A model generated the notes under the pieces. That model searched no databases, was not told where the DNA came from, and saw nothing but the letters and a program-made list of their open reading frames with translations. From NCBI GenBank assembly GCA_029168955.1, contig JAPDOI010000139.1, positions 1,262,501-1,326,500 of the forward strand: 64,000 nt of DNA, given 5' to 3'. This DNA comes from Aplectana chamaeleonis. Lineage: Eukaryota > Nematoda > Chromadorea > Rhabditida > Cosmocercidae. Shown here piece after piece: positions 1-10,900 of the stretch. Numbering within the stretch: position 1 is the stretch's first letter; every line of letters begins with the position of its first letter. The position numbers and the translations under genes are program-made.

Positions 1-396
1 GCCGCGATATGTGTGCGGGACTACACCGGGAGCGTGCCGAGCGCTGGGAAAAGTGTGCTGGACCCAACTTGGAGAGCGCCAGGAGAAAGTGCCAACTGAT
101 TTCGAAATAATTCGATTATTCTATGCGTCATACCACACGCCTACAAAACACTCCGCGAAGCGGCGTGAGTGTGCACCTTGTTTAAAATATCGCATTTGCA
201 GGAGTGTGGTAAACTACGTTCTGTCTCTGAGTGAAATTTACTTCCGTTCATCGCGTGCGTCTGCGCATGTACGCTGCGTCCCTTTTTCCCCAGCACTATC
301 TCGCTGTCTCTGCCCTCACTCCGCACAAATGCGCAAGGGAACAGAGTAAATTTGGCTTGGAACCAGAGGTTATGTACTGTCGTTCTCGGAGGCGAA
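1..396. other. No gene recognised
   Basis: The short open frames on both strands have no recognisable domain, no consensus splice sites that would link them, and no continuity with each other. I see no convincing repeat boundary before the TIR element that begins at 397. Confidence 0.5.
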
Positions 397-553
397 TTCC
401 TGTCCGCAATTGCGGACAACGGCTGTTGCATTACGCAACAGGATGATATTGGTGCTGGGACAACTTGGTCCCGGCGCGACACTTTTTTCTCCTAGCACGA
501 TTATCACCGCGTTGCGTATCGCAAGGGCCGTAATCCGCAATTGCGGACAGGAA
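397..553. mobile_element. 157-bp TIR element (family M1)
   Basis: Both ends carry TTCCTGTCCGCAATTGCGGA, in inverted orientation. The arms continue imperfectly inward (ACGGCTGTTGCA on the left, its counterpart on the right), and the centre holds a TGGGAC/GTCCC dyad. A second copy of the same length lies at 16082-16237 and a partial one near 62342-62440. There is no coding capacity, so this is a non-autonomous (MITE-type) element. I could not identify its target duplication and so do not assign a superfamily. Confidence 0.8.
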
Positions 554-654
554 CTAGGCTCTGAAAACGACAGTATGAGAAGAAAAACAGGGCAAGAACG
601 AACAGAAACTCCAAACTATTAACCAGGTGAAACGAATCTTTAGAAAACTAGCTG

Positions 655-810
655 CTGTCTTGTCAGCATCGATTCTGCGCCCTATACCCTTCGTAGCGGT
701 CACCGCGACGACGTCATTCTTGATTTTTGGAGCATAGTGGCAGAGCCATATAGCCACCATGCTCCGAAAATCAATAATAGAGTCAACGCGGTGACTGCTA
801 TGAAGGGTAT
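655..810. mobile_element. Palindromic MITE, left portion, split by a hAT insertion
   Basis: Positions 682-744 and about 756-812 form an imperfect hairpin: CCTATACCCTTCGTAGCGGT on one arm against the reverse complement of a near-identical arm, with a short loop around 752. The outer end (CTTGTCAGCATCGATTC near 660) is matched in reverse complement by sequence at 3029-3055, on the far side of the hAT element at 811-3020. The two pieces therefore look like one palindromic element interrupted by that later insertion. Confidence 0.7.
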
Positions 811-3020
811 CAGGCATGTGCGAAAAACTTTGAAACCGAAAAACGAAAAATTTTCGGTTTTGAAAACGAAAAATTAAGAAAAAACCGAAAAAAATTCTCT
901 TTTTAAAATCGTCTTTTTTTCGCAATTACATATTTTCGACTGGAAAAACTAGACAATGTTTAGAGAGACAAAAGTTTCCGCAATCATCATATTAATGGAA
1001 GGGATTTTAGCCTTGCTGCAGAGGCGAATCCTGACAAAATCTTAGCACTGATCACCACCCGAAATTCTTAACGTGAACTCGTTTTCGAAACTGAACTAGT
1101 TCTCTGAGCATTGATGTCCACGTTTTTCGCGTTTTTGATCAATACTGTGGGCTCGAAGTCGTGAAACTGAATTCGTAGAAGTTGAAGTGCAAGTCATAGG
1201 TCTAAACGGGACAAACGTTGTGCAAAGACGAACATCATCAGTTCCTAATGCATAGCACACATTTGCGTGAATTCCTTCCGCAGTCATGTTTGACTTCAGT
1301 GTGAGCGGTCACGTAGTGGTCAGCACTGACCCGTAGCTCAGTATCCCGGCGTTATTGGACGGTAATGGCCGCTACGCAACCACACGCTTTGAGTTGTGGT
1401 GTCTACACAGGGGCTCATTTCAAAAATTTTTGCTGGATGTTACTACCGTATTTTCTCTATTAAAAGTACACCTCTATATGAAGTACACCTCTAATAGTAG
1501 TACATTTCAAAATAAGATAAGGAAAAAGTCTAGATTCTAAAACAGGTTTACAGCTCACAAAATGACGATGGCACTAACGAGAGTATGCAAACATTGGCTA
1601 AACTTAAATAGCTGACTTTTTAGATTCTTGCTCACGAAAACCTGAGTTTTGTTAATAAAATTTTCACTATGAGAATTTCAACAAACGAGGCTGGAAAATA
1701 GAAGTTACCTTTTATTTTAAGTACAACTTCTATTAGAAGTACACCTAAAAAAGAAGGCCTGAAAAGTAGAAGAACATGTATGAAGCTTCTAAAGAGCTAA
1801 TAATTTACACATGCTGCTGTTTCCCCATTAAAATTCTCATTCGCGGTTTTTTCTATGGTTTGATAGAGGTGCAATGAAATTTATGCTGTTGCTACCAGAG
1901 TAGAAGAACATGTATGGACACGCTCCTGTTTGAAATTTTGGACACGCTCCTGTTTGAAATTCACGAGTTTCCGAAGCAATGTTCGACTACTTTTTATGTA
2001 CATCTCAAAGGAAACAAATTTTACTGACCTTTAAAGGCAGTGTTCGCGATGGATTTCACTTTTGATATCTCCACTTACGGAAGGTCTGGTGCTCTATACA
2101 GCAAGGCATGCTTTAAAGGCAGCATTCACGATATTCATTCTCGGTGATTTTCCGCAGTAAAATGATAGGCGAGAAAGTTCCCAGGCTCCCAGTCTCCGGA
2201 GGAACGGTAGAAAACGAGCAACTGGTGGCAAAATAGCGGCTGCAAACGAGCGTTTCGGAGTCCCAGAACAGCCCGAGCTCCATTTCCGCCCCTTCGATGT
2301 TAACAATTGAACACTCGGGATCATGGGGTGAGCGATGGTTTCCGATCAAAAGCCCCGTTCCTAACTTCATTCTCAACGTCTCTCTTTACTCAGGTCAGCT
2401 CGCGTACACCGGCTGCAGAAGATGGATGTTTCAAGCCTCGGACAACTCGTCCATCATGCTTCCCTAGCTCGATTCATGAGGGACCTCAGGAGGACTTGTA
2501 CGATTTCAGAGACATAATTAGAATCAGCATGGGACAGTTTTCAATATAGGCGGGAAAACAGAAGAATCGAGTCTTATCGTGAACACAGCCTTCAAGAGAA
2601 CCCAAAACCGTGTTTTTGTGCTGAAAAAGGGCCTTTTTGCGATGGATGACAACTACATATCAATGCAATCAAGCGATTTAGCTCGCTTACCAGTACTCTC
2701 TTGACTTGATTACTTCATGTTATCGCAATCTCGAGTGTTCAATTTTTCATATAGAGGGGCGAGGGGGCATGAGGCGTTTTGGTGACCTCAGAACGCTTGT
2801 TTGCATTCGTTATTTTGCCATTCCTTATTCGTTTCTTCTTGCTGCAAACGTGTGGGCAGCGAAGGATCAGTACAAGTCGCATCAGCACTGGAAAATTTAG
2901 ACCGAAAAAAACCGAAAAAAATTTAATCTTTTTCGTTTTTTTCGATATTGATTTTTTTCGCCAAACAGACCGAGAAACGAAAAAACCGAAAAATCGAAAA
3001 ACGAAAAACGCACACCCCTG
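811..3020. mobile_element. hAT-superfamily DNA transposon, non-autonomous
   Basis: The left end reads CAGGCATGTGCG and the right end reads CGCACACCCCTG (reverse complement CAGGGGTGTGCG), which are hAT-type termini. The element is flanked by a perfect 8-bp duplication, AAGGGTAT, at 803-810 and 3021-3028, as expected for hAT. Both subterminal regions (about 825-920 and 2895-3010) are dense in CGAAAAA/ACCGAAAA motifs. No transposase frame with a recognisable RNase-H-like or hAT dimerisation motif is visible in the 2.2 kb. It carries a nested TTAA-bounded element near 2108-2594. Confidence 0.85.
2108..2594. mobile_element. TTAA-type TIR element (family A), nested in hAT
   Basis: The left end is TTTAAAGGCAGCATTCACGA and the right end is TCGTGAACACAGCCTTCAAG, an imperfect inverted pair shared with copies at 23310-23786, 27187-27652 and 51904-52396. 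A partial extra left end (TTTAAAGGCAGTGTTCGCGA) lies at 2031. No protein is encoded. It lies wholly inside the hAT element at 811-3020. Confidence 0.65.
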
Positions 3021-3049
3021 AAGGGTATAGGGCTTGGAATTGATGCTAA

Positions 3050-3245
3050 CAAGATGAAGACGTCATCATTTTAAAAGAATCCCTGCTATGAAAGGTGGAC
3101 CGACGCACGATCCACGAAGAAGTGACGTCATCACCGAGACTGCAGTCCCGGCTATGACAGGTGGACCGACACACGATCCACGGTGTAGTTACGAAATCAT
3201 CGAGACTGCAATCCCGGCTTTGAGAGGTGGACCGATGTCATTCCC
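3050..3245 (+). repeat. Tandem repeat, about 67-bp period, 2.5-3 copies
   Basis: The phrase GGTGGACCGACGCACGAT recurs with small changes. Copies of the GCTATGA/GCTTTGA anchor start at 3084, 3151 and 3217, spaced 67 and 66 bp. The third copy diverges after GGTGGACCGATG. It lies immediately to the right of the hAT element and the MITE remnant. Confidence 0.75.
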
Positions 3246-3419
3246 GAAGCGAACGAGCCACGTTTCGGGTTGACGCCGCCCCTTTTTTCGTTTCGAGCCA
3301 GAGCGGTTCAACGGTCCAACCTCGTTCTGACGGCGCTCGAATCGAAACGGTGCCTGAGTACGTGCACCGAGTTTGCACCAACACACTACAAGAACGCAAA
3401 GCATCAGTAGGATTCGTGC

Positions 3420-3830
3420 CGACATGGAAGTAAACACCCGTGAAAATGCCAGCACCCTGAACGTTCAGCTCTAGCAAAACGCACGGGCGCCTTTCCCGTG
3501 TAGGTATTGACCTGATGCAATCCTTTGCGTGCAGGATTATCAGAGAATTTGAAACTATCCGTTCTAATTGGAAAACGTGTTGGAGAGAGAGTGAACGCCA
3601 AAGTTCTGTCGCCAAAGCCATTAACGATCGGCCCATTAAGAATCTTCAGCAGAGGTTGGTGACCATACCTGAGTGTAGTGTTCCAAGAGTGGCCGGCTGT
3701 ACACAATGAATAATTTCCTATATTGCTCGAGGCAGGGGTGTTGAATGGAGCTGAGAACACAGTTAGCCAGATGATTACCACTTGACGTCGGTGCTGATGA
3801 GCATACCTAGGTCCTGAGTCTTGGGTACAT
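3420..3830 (-). pseudogene. Possible degraded reverse-transcriptase C-terminal relic
   Basis: One minus frame reads YSRPLLEHYTQVWSPTSAED (about 3715-3650), which resembles the RPLLEYxxxVWSP stretch after the catalytic core of non-LTR reverse transcriptases. The upstream residues (HLANCVLSSI) also resemble that region. Stops and frame changes interrupt it, and the longest open frame here (209 aa, 3404-4033) is in a different frame and is probably fortuitous. I regard this as a LINE remnant at low confidence. Confidence 0.35.
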
Positions 3831-4417
3831 AAAATGCAACATTGGTAATTTATATGAGGCATTTGTGTTGAAAACTGATGGGCAGCAAGTTGTACTGTTT
3901 CTCTGGTAACTGCAATTGCCATAGATTGTACCAATCGGCAAGGCTTTTCCCTTGCTGAGCTGACGCACACTATCGAACGAAGTGAATGTCGCTGCCGAAT
4001 AGAGAGTACTCCCACAACACAAGCCCAACTCATCGGGCACGCATAGAGGGAGACGACTGTTTTCCCCCTTCAAAGTTTTAGTGCCTGCGAGGGCGTCGTG
4101 AAAAGGGATATTTGGATTTTGGTCAACACAGCGCCGATGAAAATGATGATGTCACTGCTGACAGTTTCAATGGTAGCCGAGCAAAGTCCCAGTGACCTGC
4201 TAGTCACACCATCAAAACTCTCAGCTGCCGAGATGTCGTACGTTCGTGCCGTGGCAGTGTAGAGGAAAGAAGAACACCTCCGTGCAAACCGACGTCAACC
4301 CCTCCGCGGAGAGGGTTTTCGTCATGGGAGAGGTGCTGGCTAACCGCAGCTCTCCTGAAGATCCTACTACAAAATGCCGGCGTCAAGAGGAACCCAGGAC
4401 CCGCTCTGAAGAAGAAG

Positions 4418-5215
4418 TGCCCATGTGCCACATGCGAAAGAGATGGCACTTGGAATGTAACCAGTGTCCAGTGTTTCGGATGCCAAAGGTGGGTGCACGG
4501 TGCACTTCTTGTGTTCGGGTCTCAGTTCTGTGAGGCACCACGATTCTTCCTTTCGTTGTATTGTGTGCTCCGCCTCCAGTAACCCTAATTCCTCATCGAC
4601 CGACCGCCCCCTCTCTATCGCACACATGAATCTCAACGGTCTTCGCGCCGAGCTCTCTGAATTGTCTCTCTTCGCCCGCACTCATCACCCGGATGTTATC
4701 ATGGTTCAGGAAACCAAATTCTCTCCCTCTGCTACCTTTCAGCATCCCGGGCTACACTGCTTATCATACTCCTAGGTCATCTCAAGGAGGCGGAGTCTCT
4801 ACTTTTATTCTATCCTCCCTTTCCTCTCACTTAATACCAAACACTTCAGAGGATGGCACTCTCGAGTACATCCCCATCCATATTCCTCTAGAAACCCCAC
4901 TTTCTTTTTTTTAAATATGCATTCCTCCCTCTACATCTTGTCCACCAACCTACAACCCTATCCCTCTACTCGGGCAGCTTTATGACTGCTCTCTCTCTCA
5001 ATTGTTTTTTGCGGGTGACTTCAATGCTCACACATTTTGCTCGTCGCTCGATTCTGATGATAGAGGAAATGACGTCGAAGAATGGGCGGACGAGTGCGAC
5101 CAGGTCATTCTAAACTATGATCAGCCCACTCGTCTCCCTGCCAACGGCCGATCTTCTAGCCCAGACATCTCCCTCGTCTCTTTCAATCTCTCTAATGCTT
5201 GCTCTTGGTCGACAG
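4418..5215 (+). pseudogene. LINE ORF: PHD finger and endonuclease, frameshifted
   Basis: The PHD-like ligand series runs CPCATC, VQCFGCQRWVHG, then, in another frame, the terminal FRCIVC. The endonuclease follows as MNLNGLRAEL (4626), DVIMVQETKF with the catalytic Glu, a frame change near 4750, QGGGVSTFIL, and AGDFNAH (about 5010-5035), which carries the catalytic Asp and Asn. The final SDHxP motif is missing: the sequence passes from ISLVSFNLSNACSWST directly into linker sequence near 5215, which suggests an internal deletion. The product could not be a functional nuclease. Confidence 0.8.
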
Positions 5216-5219
5216 GCCT

Positions 5220-7498
5220 TCGCAAAGGGACTGGTTATATGTGGAATGGCAATGTACACCAGAAGGAGCGCCACCTATCTGATGCTATCTTGAAGGCTAT
5301 GAAAGCTGCGATCCTTGAAGGTCGCGTCAAGACCTTTCCCAATGTCACCAGGGAGACACTGCAGAAGATAAGAACAAGGGATGCGAAGAGTGCTGCAGAT
5401 CACCTTAACCCAGACATCGCTGAGCTGGATAACGAGATTAGGAGGGACCTTGACAGACACAAGAAGGAAACTTGGGAAAGGTTCACTAAGAAGATGAACT
5501 TCAGAAATGATGCAGCAGCAACGTGGAAGGCTTCGAGAAGGATCTTCGGAAAGTTCTACTTCGCCAACAATTCCACGATTGAATTTGAAGGTGAAGTCTT
5601 CAAGTCAGGGAAAGAGGCCGCAAATGCTCTTGGGAAGCATTTTTTCATCACTAGAACCAAGAGAGAGAAGCAGAATAGAATAACTGTGGGGAACTCTGTA
5701 AACTGCCTCTCATGGCTGAATATGAAGCAGTCACGCCCGCTCAGGTCGAGAAGGTGATCAAGGAGATGAGTAACTCGAAGGCAGTAGGGCCAGATGGTTT
5801 GAGCCCAGCAGTCCTTCCAGTCCTTAAGAGGCTGCCCAATGAACTTCTGCCCCTTCTCGCTGACGTCATTAATACTTCGTTTCGTACATGTACATTACCC
5901 CAAAATTGGAAAGTCGCTCGTGTGATTCCACTGCCGGAGCCGGGAAAATCACCATTCACGGCTAATGGGTACCGGCCGGCCGATCAATCTGCTCTCATTC
6001 ATCGCCAAATCTGCCGAAAAACTGGTTGTCGAGGAGCTGGCCGAGCACAACAACAAGCAACAGCATGGTTTCCGTAAATTACATTCCACCACTACGGCCT
6101 TGTTGGAAATTGTGAGCTATGTTCTGGACGGTTTCAATGCCCAGAAACCCCTGCGTACTGTTGGTGTGGCCCTCGACTTAACCAAGGCATTTGACACTGT
6201 CAATCTAGGCATACTACCAGAGAGTCTGTTGAAGTCTACCATTGAGCCCTGGCAGAAGCGGTGGATAACCGCCTTCACTAAAGAACGTCGGGCAAATGTG
6301 CTATTCCAGGGACATGTCTCCAAGAGCATCCCCATAGCCGCCAGTGTCCCTCAAGGAGGAGTTTTATCGCCTGCACTTTTCAGTTTATACCTTGAAGATC
6401 TGCCCGTTCCTCCTCAAGACATCAAGGTCGTTGCCTATGCGGATGATATCACTATTCCGTGCCGGGATCGCGACATGAATGTAGCCGCCAGTAGGATCAA
6501 TGACTACTCGGTCGTGTTGAAATGTTTTCTCGACAGTAGAATGCTCATGGTCTCTGCCTCTAAATCATCCGTTACCGTATTTTCCACTGATAAAGCGGAG
6601 CACAGTGCCCATCCTATGGTAAAATGGGACGAAACTCAAATTACGGCCACCCGATTCCCCAAACTACTTGGACTCGTGTTGAATCCTTCGTTGAAGTTCC
6701 ATAAGAACACTGAGCAGAAGCAAGCCACAGTGAAAACAAGACTCAACGTCCTACGTGTTCTCGGTGGAATGTCCTGGGGGTGCAGTGAAGAAACTATCCT
6801 GACCACGTATAAGGCTATTGTGCAACCTGCCTTGGAGTATGCTGCGCCAGTCTGGCAGCACATCGTGTCGGACTCACCTTGGTCCAAGCTGCAACGCGTC
6901 CAAAACTGTGCTCTGCGAATCGCGACGGGCTGTTCCGGAAGCTCTCAAATTGAGTACTTACACGCCGAGGCTCGCATATTGCCTGTTAGAGACCACTGCC
7001 AACTCCAAGTGCAACAAATGTTCATAAACATCGTTAAGCAGCCAGATCATCCGTCGCGAAGAGTATTAAACCCAGTAAGAGGTATACGAAAGCCGTTCGC
7101 CGATGCTACCTCGAAGGTAGATGTGCAGAGATGGAATGAAGCACAACAAGAACACCTCCGTCTTTTGCGCGCGGAGCATACCCGATTCGTGAAGCACTTG
7201 AACACAGTTGCCATAAACTTCATTTTGGGAGGTCGCACCTCCCAAGGTCAGCGAGACCGAAATGAAACTAGGCAGGCGTACCAAGTGCACCCTTACCTCG
7301 TTACGCTGTGGACACTACCCCATGCTTATGTCATATCTGCATAAGATCGATAACAGCAACCCTGACGAGTGCCCGGGTTGCGGTGGCCAAGGACATACTA
7401 CTGCACACCTGTCCAATTGCCCGAAGAGACCAACCTCATTGACAACTATGGATTTGTGGATGAACCCAACGTTGGTGGCCGAGTTTCTGAGCCTATGA
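5220..7498 (+). pseudogene. LINE ORF: reverse transcriptase and C-terminal zinc knuckle
   Basis: RT blocks appear in order: SKAVGPDGLSPAVLP (about 5770-5820), NGYRP (5965), a frame change near 5970, INLLSFIAKSAEKLV, QHGFRKLHSTTTALL, VALDLTKAFDT with the first catalytic Asp, PQGGVLSPALFSLYLEDL, and VVAYADDITI with the ADD catalytic pair. The thumb region reads PALEYAAPVWQ. A second frame change near 7290 separates the last segment, RCGHYPMLMSYL...CPGCGG...H...C (7300-7495). All RT catalytic aspartates are present, but the frame breaks inactivate this copy. Confidence 0.85.
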
Positions 7499-7762
7499 CG
7501 TGAACACTCTGTGGCTGCAAAGAAGAAGAGAAAACTGTCAGCTTTCCGTTTTCTTCCCTGTTGCATAAAATGCTCGTTTTCCCACAGCCCGGAAAGATTT
7601 TCTGGGGACTTTTCTGTCTTCACACGATAATGTACTCGAACAATTCATGCAGACAACAGATTCCCTATGTACATCAAACATTAATTATATTAAATCTGCT
7701 TGAAAAATAGTGAAACACCTGAAGAACAAACAGAAAACAACCAAGCTTTGGGAACAATGTCA

Positions 7763-7909
7763 TCAAATGAGATCTGCCATTTCCTTCATAAACTCGTTAT
7801 AGGCTTCATCCGTGGTTTTCGCCTGCTGGGTGGCTTCCGTCTGAGGCCGTCGAATCGCAGGCTTCGGCCGAACTCCCGTTGGTTTGCGCTTCAGAACTAC
7901 CGGAACTAG
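7763..7909 (-). CDS. WBP11: WBP11 exon 9 (C terminus)
   Basis: The acceptor is GTTCTTAG|CTA and the stop is TGA at 7765-7763. Ends in TTDEAYNEFMKEMADLI, the most diagnostic motif of the family (human TKDDVYEAFMKEMEGLL). No AATAAA is evident in the next 100 bases; the nearest A/T-rich candidate is AATATAATTAA near 7690. Confidence 0.95.
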   Translation of the reverse strand, partial: LVPVVLKRKPTGVRPKPAIRRPQTEATQQAKTTDEAYNEFMKEMADLI

Positions 7910-10900
7910 CTAAGAACGGCAACATCAATGTATTTAAAAAGCACGTAATGCCTTATAATACCGCATCAATAAAAGCAGGTCCCTGATTACCTTGACTGTC
8001 TCCTTTCGCAAATTCCTTAGCTGAGGAGCAGCAGAAACAACTGTAGGCGCTTGAGGGCCAATGGTGGGCGGCTGCTCACGATCGCGTCGGATCACTGGTG
8101 CAGAAGAAATAACAGCACCACCTGCAAAAGGACATCCAATTAATCATATGCTGGAGCAGAGGAAACCTTAGTAGATCTAGATAATTACCTCCATCGCTTG
8201 GCAGAACTGGCATGGGAGGCATCGGAATGCCCATTGGGTTGAATCTAGGGGGCACAGGTCCTGGAGGAGGGCCAGGGGCTAAATTGGATTTGATAGAGGA
8301 CAGATCTAGTAACGTATCTAAATACGGAAGTAAACAAAGTGTAGGTCGGATCTGCGGAAACGAATTGTATTGTCAGTGTCTCTTCAGCATCTATAGTAGA
8401 GCTTTGCAATACCCCGCCCCAAGCAGCTGGTTCTAAAAAGTTCTGTGTTATTAAAGTTCCGCAATCGGAATCAGATATTTTACCGAGTGTTTTGAAAAAA
8501 TCGGGTTCTGCTCGAAACTTCTATGTAGCGGTATTCTGGGGTGCTAAAACGAATCTGGGGTCTGTCTCCCGAAATTCTAAGGTTTACTGTGGATTACGAT
8601 AGGTAATATGCCATTTAGGATGCGTGGTTTTGTTTATGGCCGCACACCTGATTTCGAGCAAAGGAATGATTTATTTCATCAGAAGCCGTTGTCCCTCAGA
8701 AGAGTACATAAAGACTTACTTCCTCTCCACAAGATACTGTTTGGCGTAGATTTCGGTCTTAAACCTGAGGGCCTTGTAACAGCGAGAGTCAACCACTAGG
8801 GATGGCCCCAGCAAGCTCCACCGTTACACATCAAATCTCAACAGCGGGCGTTACTTTTTAATTACAGTGCCATTCCCATTTTTTGAAAACCTTAGCAAAA
8901 ATCACCATTCCATTCCTTCCAATTATACATCATTCAAAAATTTCATTCGAACAAAAATTGAGTCGGGTGATCGTGCAAATAGTCCCTCCTGAGTGGCTGG
9001 ACACCTTCCGATTCTTTCCGTTGGGTTGTTTTTCTTATTTCCATACTTGACGTTTCTAAGGTTCATTCGTGTTCTGCATTCGCTGAACTCTATGTTTGAC
9101 TACATAGGCCTGCCTATTTAATAAATATATTTAGGGGGGCAAAACCTACCTTAACTGTTCGAAAATCGGCAAATGGACATCGAATTCGTATTCCCCACCC
9201 TGAATAACCCCCGCATTCAAATGTTGAGTCAAATCTGAGAACTTGATGAATGTATCGTATAACCATCGTAATCTACCGTAATCTGTGGAATATCGGCAAA
9301 CGGACCTCAGATTCGTGTTAAGCCCATCAAATAACCCTCAGAGAATGATTCTGAGATACATCTATCAAAGAAATCCGGCAATCCCAAAAGTGGCGTTTGC
9401 CGTTGAACTTTTCTTCCGCTGGGATGCTTCGAGCAAATTAAGCCCAAAACTTTGGAGAATCGACAGAGAAACGTCAGATTCCTGATCAGCGCGCCAAAAA
9501 AACCCCTGAAAGAATTTTAATCCGAATCTGGAACATTTTTCTGAAGCGCTTTCAGAACCCCTAAATGACATAAGTAATCGCTCAACTAAAAATACGTACA
9601 AGTCCAAAACGCTATCAGTCTGCGCAAAGTTCGAAAAATGTGCTCTAACCAAAACTTTGCTCAAGGGTTTGTTTTGGGCGCCGAACACGAATATGGGGTC
9701 CGTTTCCAGATTTTTAGTAGATTACTGTGCGTGATGGGAGGTACAAAAATTACCAAAAACGACCGTTTTGAGCTTCTCGAAACCAGAAGCTCGGGACGGA
9801 GTACTGCGCAGTTTTACTGTAGATGCTCAAGAGATACTAATGATACGTTTCTGCAGATCCGCCTTACGCTTCGCATACTTCCCTCGTAAGAAAGCCAGAG
9901 AATAAGCACTCACGCTGTCGTAAAGGCATGACTGGAGGAAATTTCGGGAACTTGTTCGGACCATCGAAGTCGGGAACTGTAATCAGATATTTGTTATAAA
10001 AAGTTCATTTCTCAGAAATCTTAAAATCCGAGATGATATTAAGGAACCAGCATACTTATCACAGGTGCCAAATCATCGTCGGCGGGGAGAGGCACGTGAT
10101 ACGGGTCGTGGTCGCCATCCCCTTCCCCTTCACTATCGCTGAGGTTTGGAGGAATCCCGCAAGGAGGACCTGGAGGTTTAAGTCCTTGTCGTCTTGCTCC
10201 ACCACGAGGCAGCTTGAATTCAACTTTTTTCCTGAGAAAATTATGTAAGAAAATTATAGCGATAAGGCAGTTCTGACTGACAATGAATAGAGAAGTGAAA
10301 AAACACAATAACAGCAAAAAATCAAACCATACTTGGGTGGAGCCAGTGGTTGTGGGCCCATGATTTGCACCTTGCGAAGTTCCCCTTCAGCAACATCTCC
10401 ATCGGGAAGAGGAATGATGTTGACGTCCGCTTCTCGCGCAAGACGCTCCTGTTCTGAAACAATCAACTTCGCACACTTCTTAGAAAGCAAAAAATTTAGA
10501 TAAAACTAGAAAGGAAGAGAATTAAGAGCAAAAAAAAGAAACCGCACCGGCGAGGGCTTGCAACTTTCTGCAGTCGGAATAGTACTGCTGCAACTTTTCG
10601 TTCAACTCCTTCAGCTCCTTTTCATCCTTCAACGTCTTCAGCACATTGCGCCGTTTATTAACCATATCCATAATGGTCTGGAATCGAAATGCTCTATAAA
10701 TTAAGTCAGTATCAAAGCCGTCGCAATCATTTCGCAGCATCTGGGTACTGAACAAACTACCCTCTGTTGGGAGCGAACTTTGCTTTTAACCTTTGCGTGC
10801 ATGTGCGGCGCGAGGGAGGCAACGGTAAGGCCTCTTTCAGAGTTCGATCGCCGCCGACGAGATGGGATGATAATCACTTAGAGAGTCGGGGGTCCTATTC

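Larger units (their letters stand above)
4210..7650 (+). mobile_element. Non-LTR retrotransposon (PHD-EN-RT type), decayed
   Basis: In order, the element encodes a PHD-like zinc finger (about 4418-4565: CPCATC, then QCFGCQRWVHG, then FRCIVC after a frameshift), an exonuclease-endonuclease-phosphatase type endonuclease (4626-5215), a linker, a reverse transcriptase (5715-6960) and a C-terminal CPGCGG zinc-knuckle segment (to 7495). Domain order and RT motifs resemble the CR1/Jockey assemblage; I cannot place the clade without a tree. At least four frameshifts break it, so the copy is dead. It lies tail-to-tail with WBP11, whose stop is at 7763. The outer limits are approximate. Confidence 0.88.

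Noticed and set aside
3404..4033. 209-codon minus-strand open frame
   Set aside because: No recognisable domain and atypical composition. A different minus frame of the same DNA resembles a decayed reverse transcriptase, so the frame is probably fortuitous.
10522..10755. The 77-codon frame from ATG at 10755 as a stand-alone small gene
   Set aside because: Only the part from about 10691 aligns with WBP11; the preceding residues read through intron.
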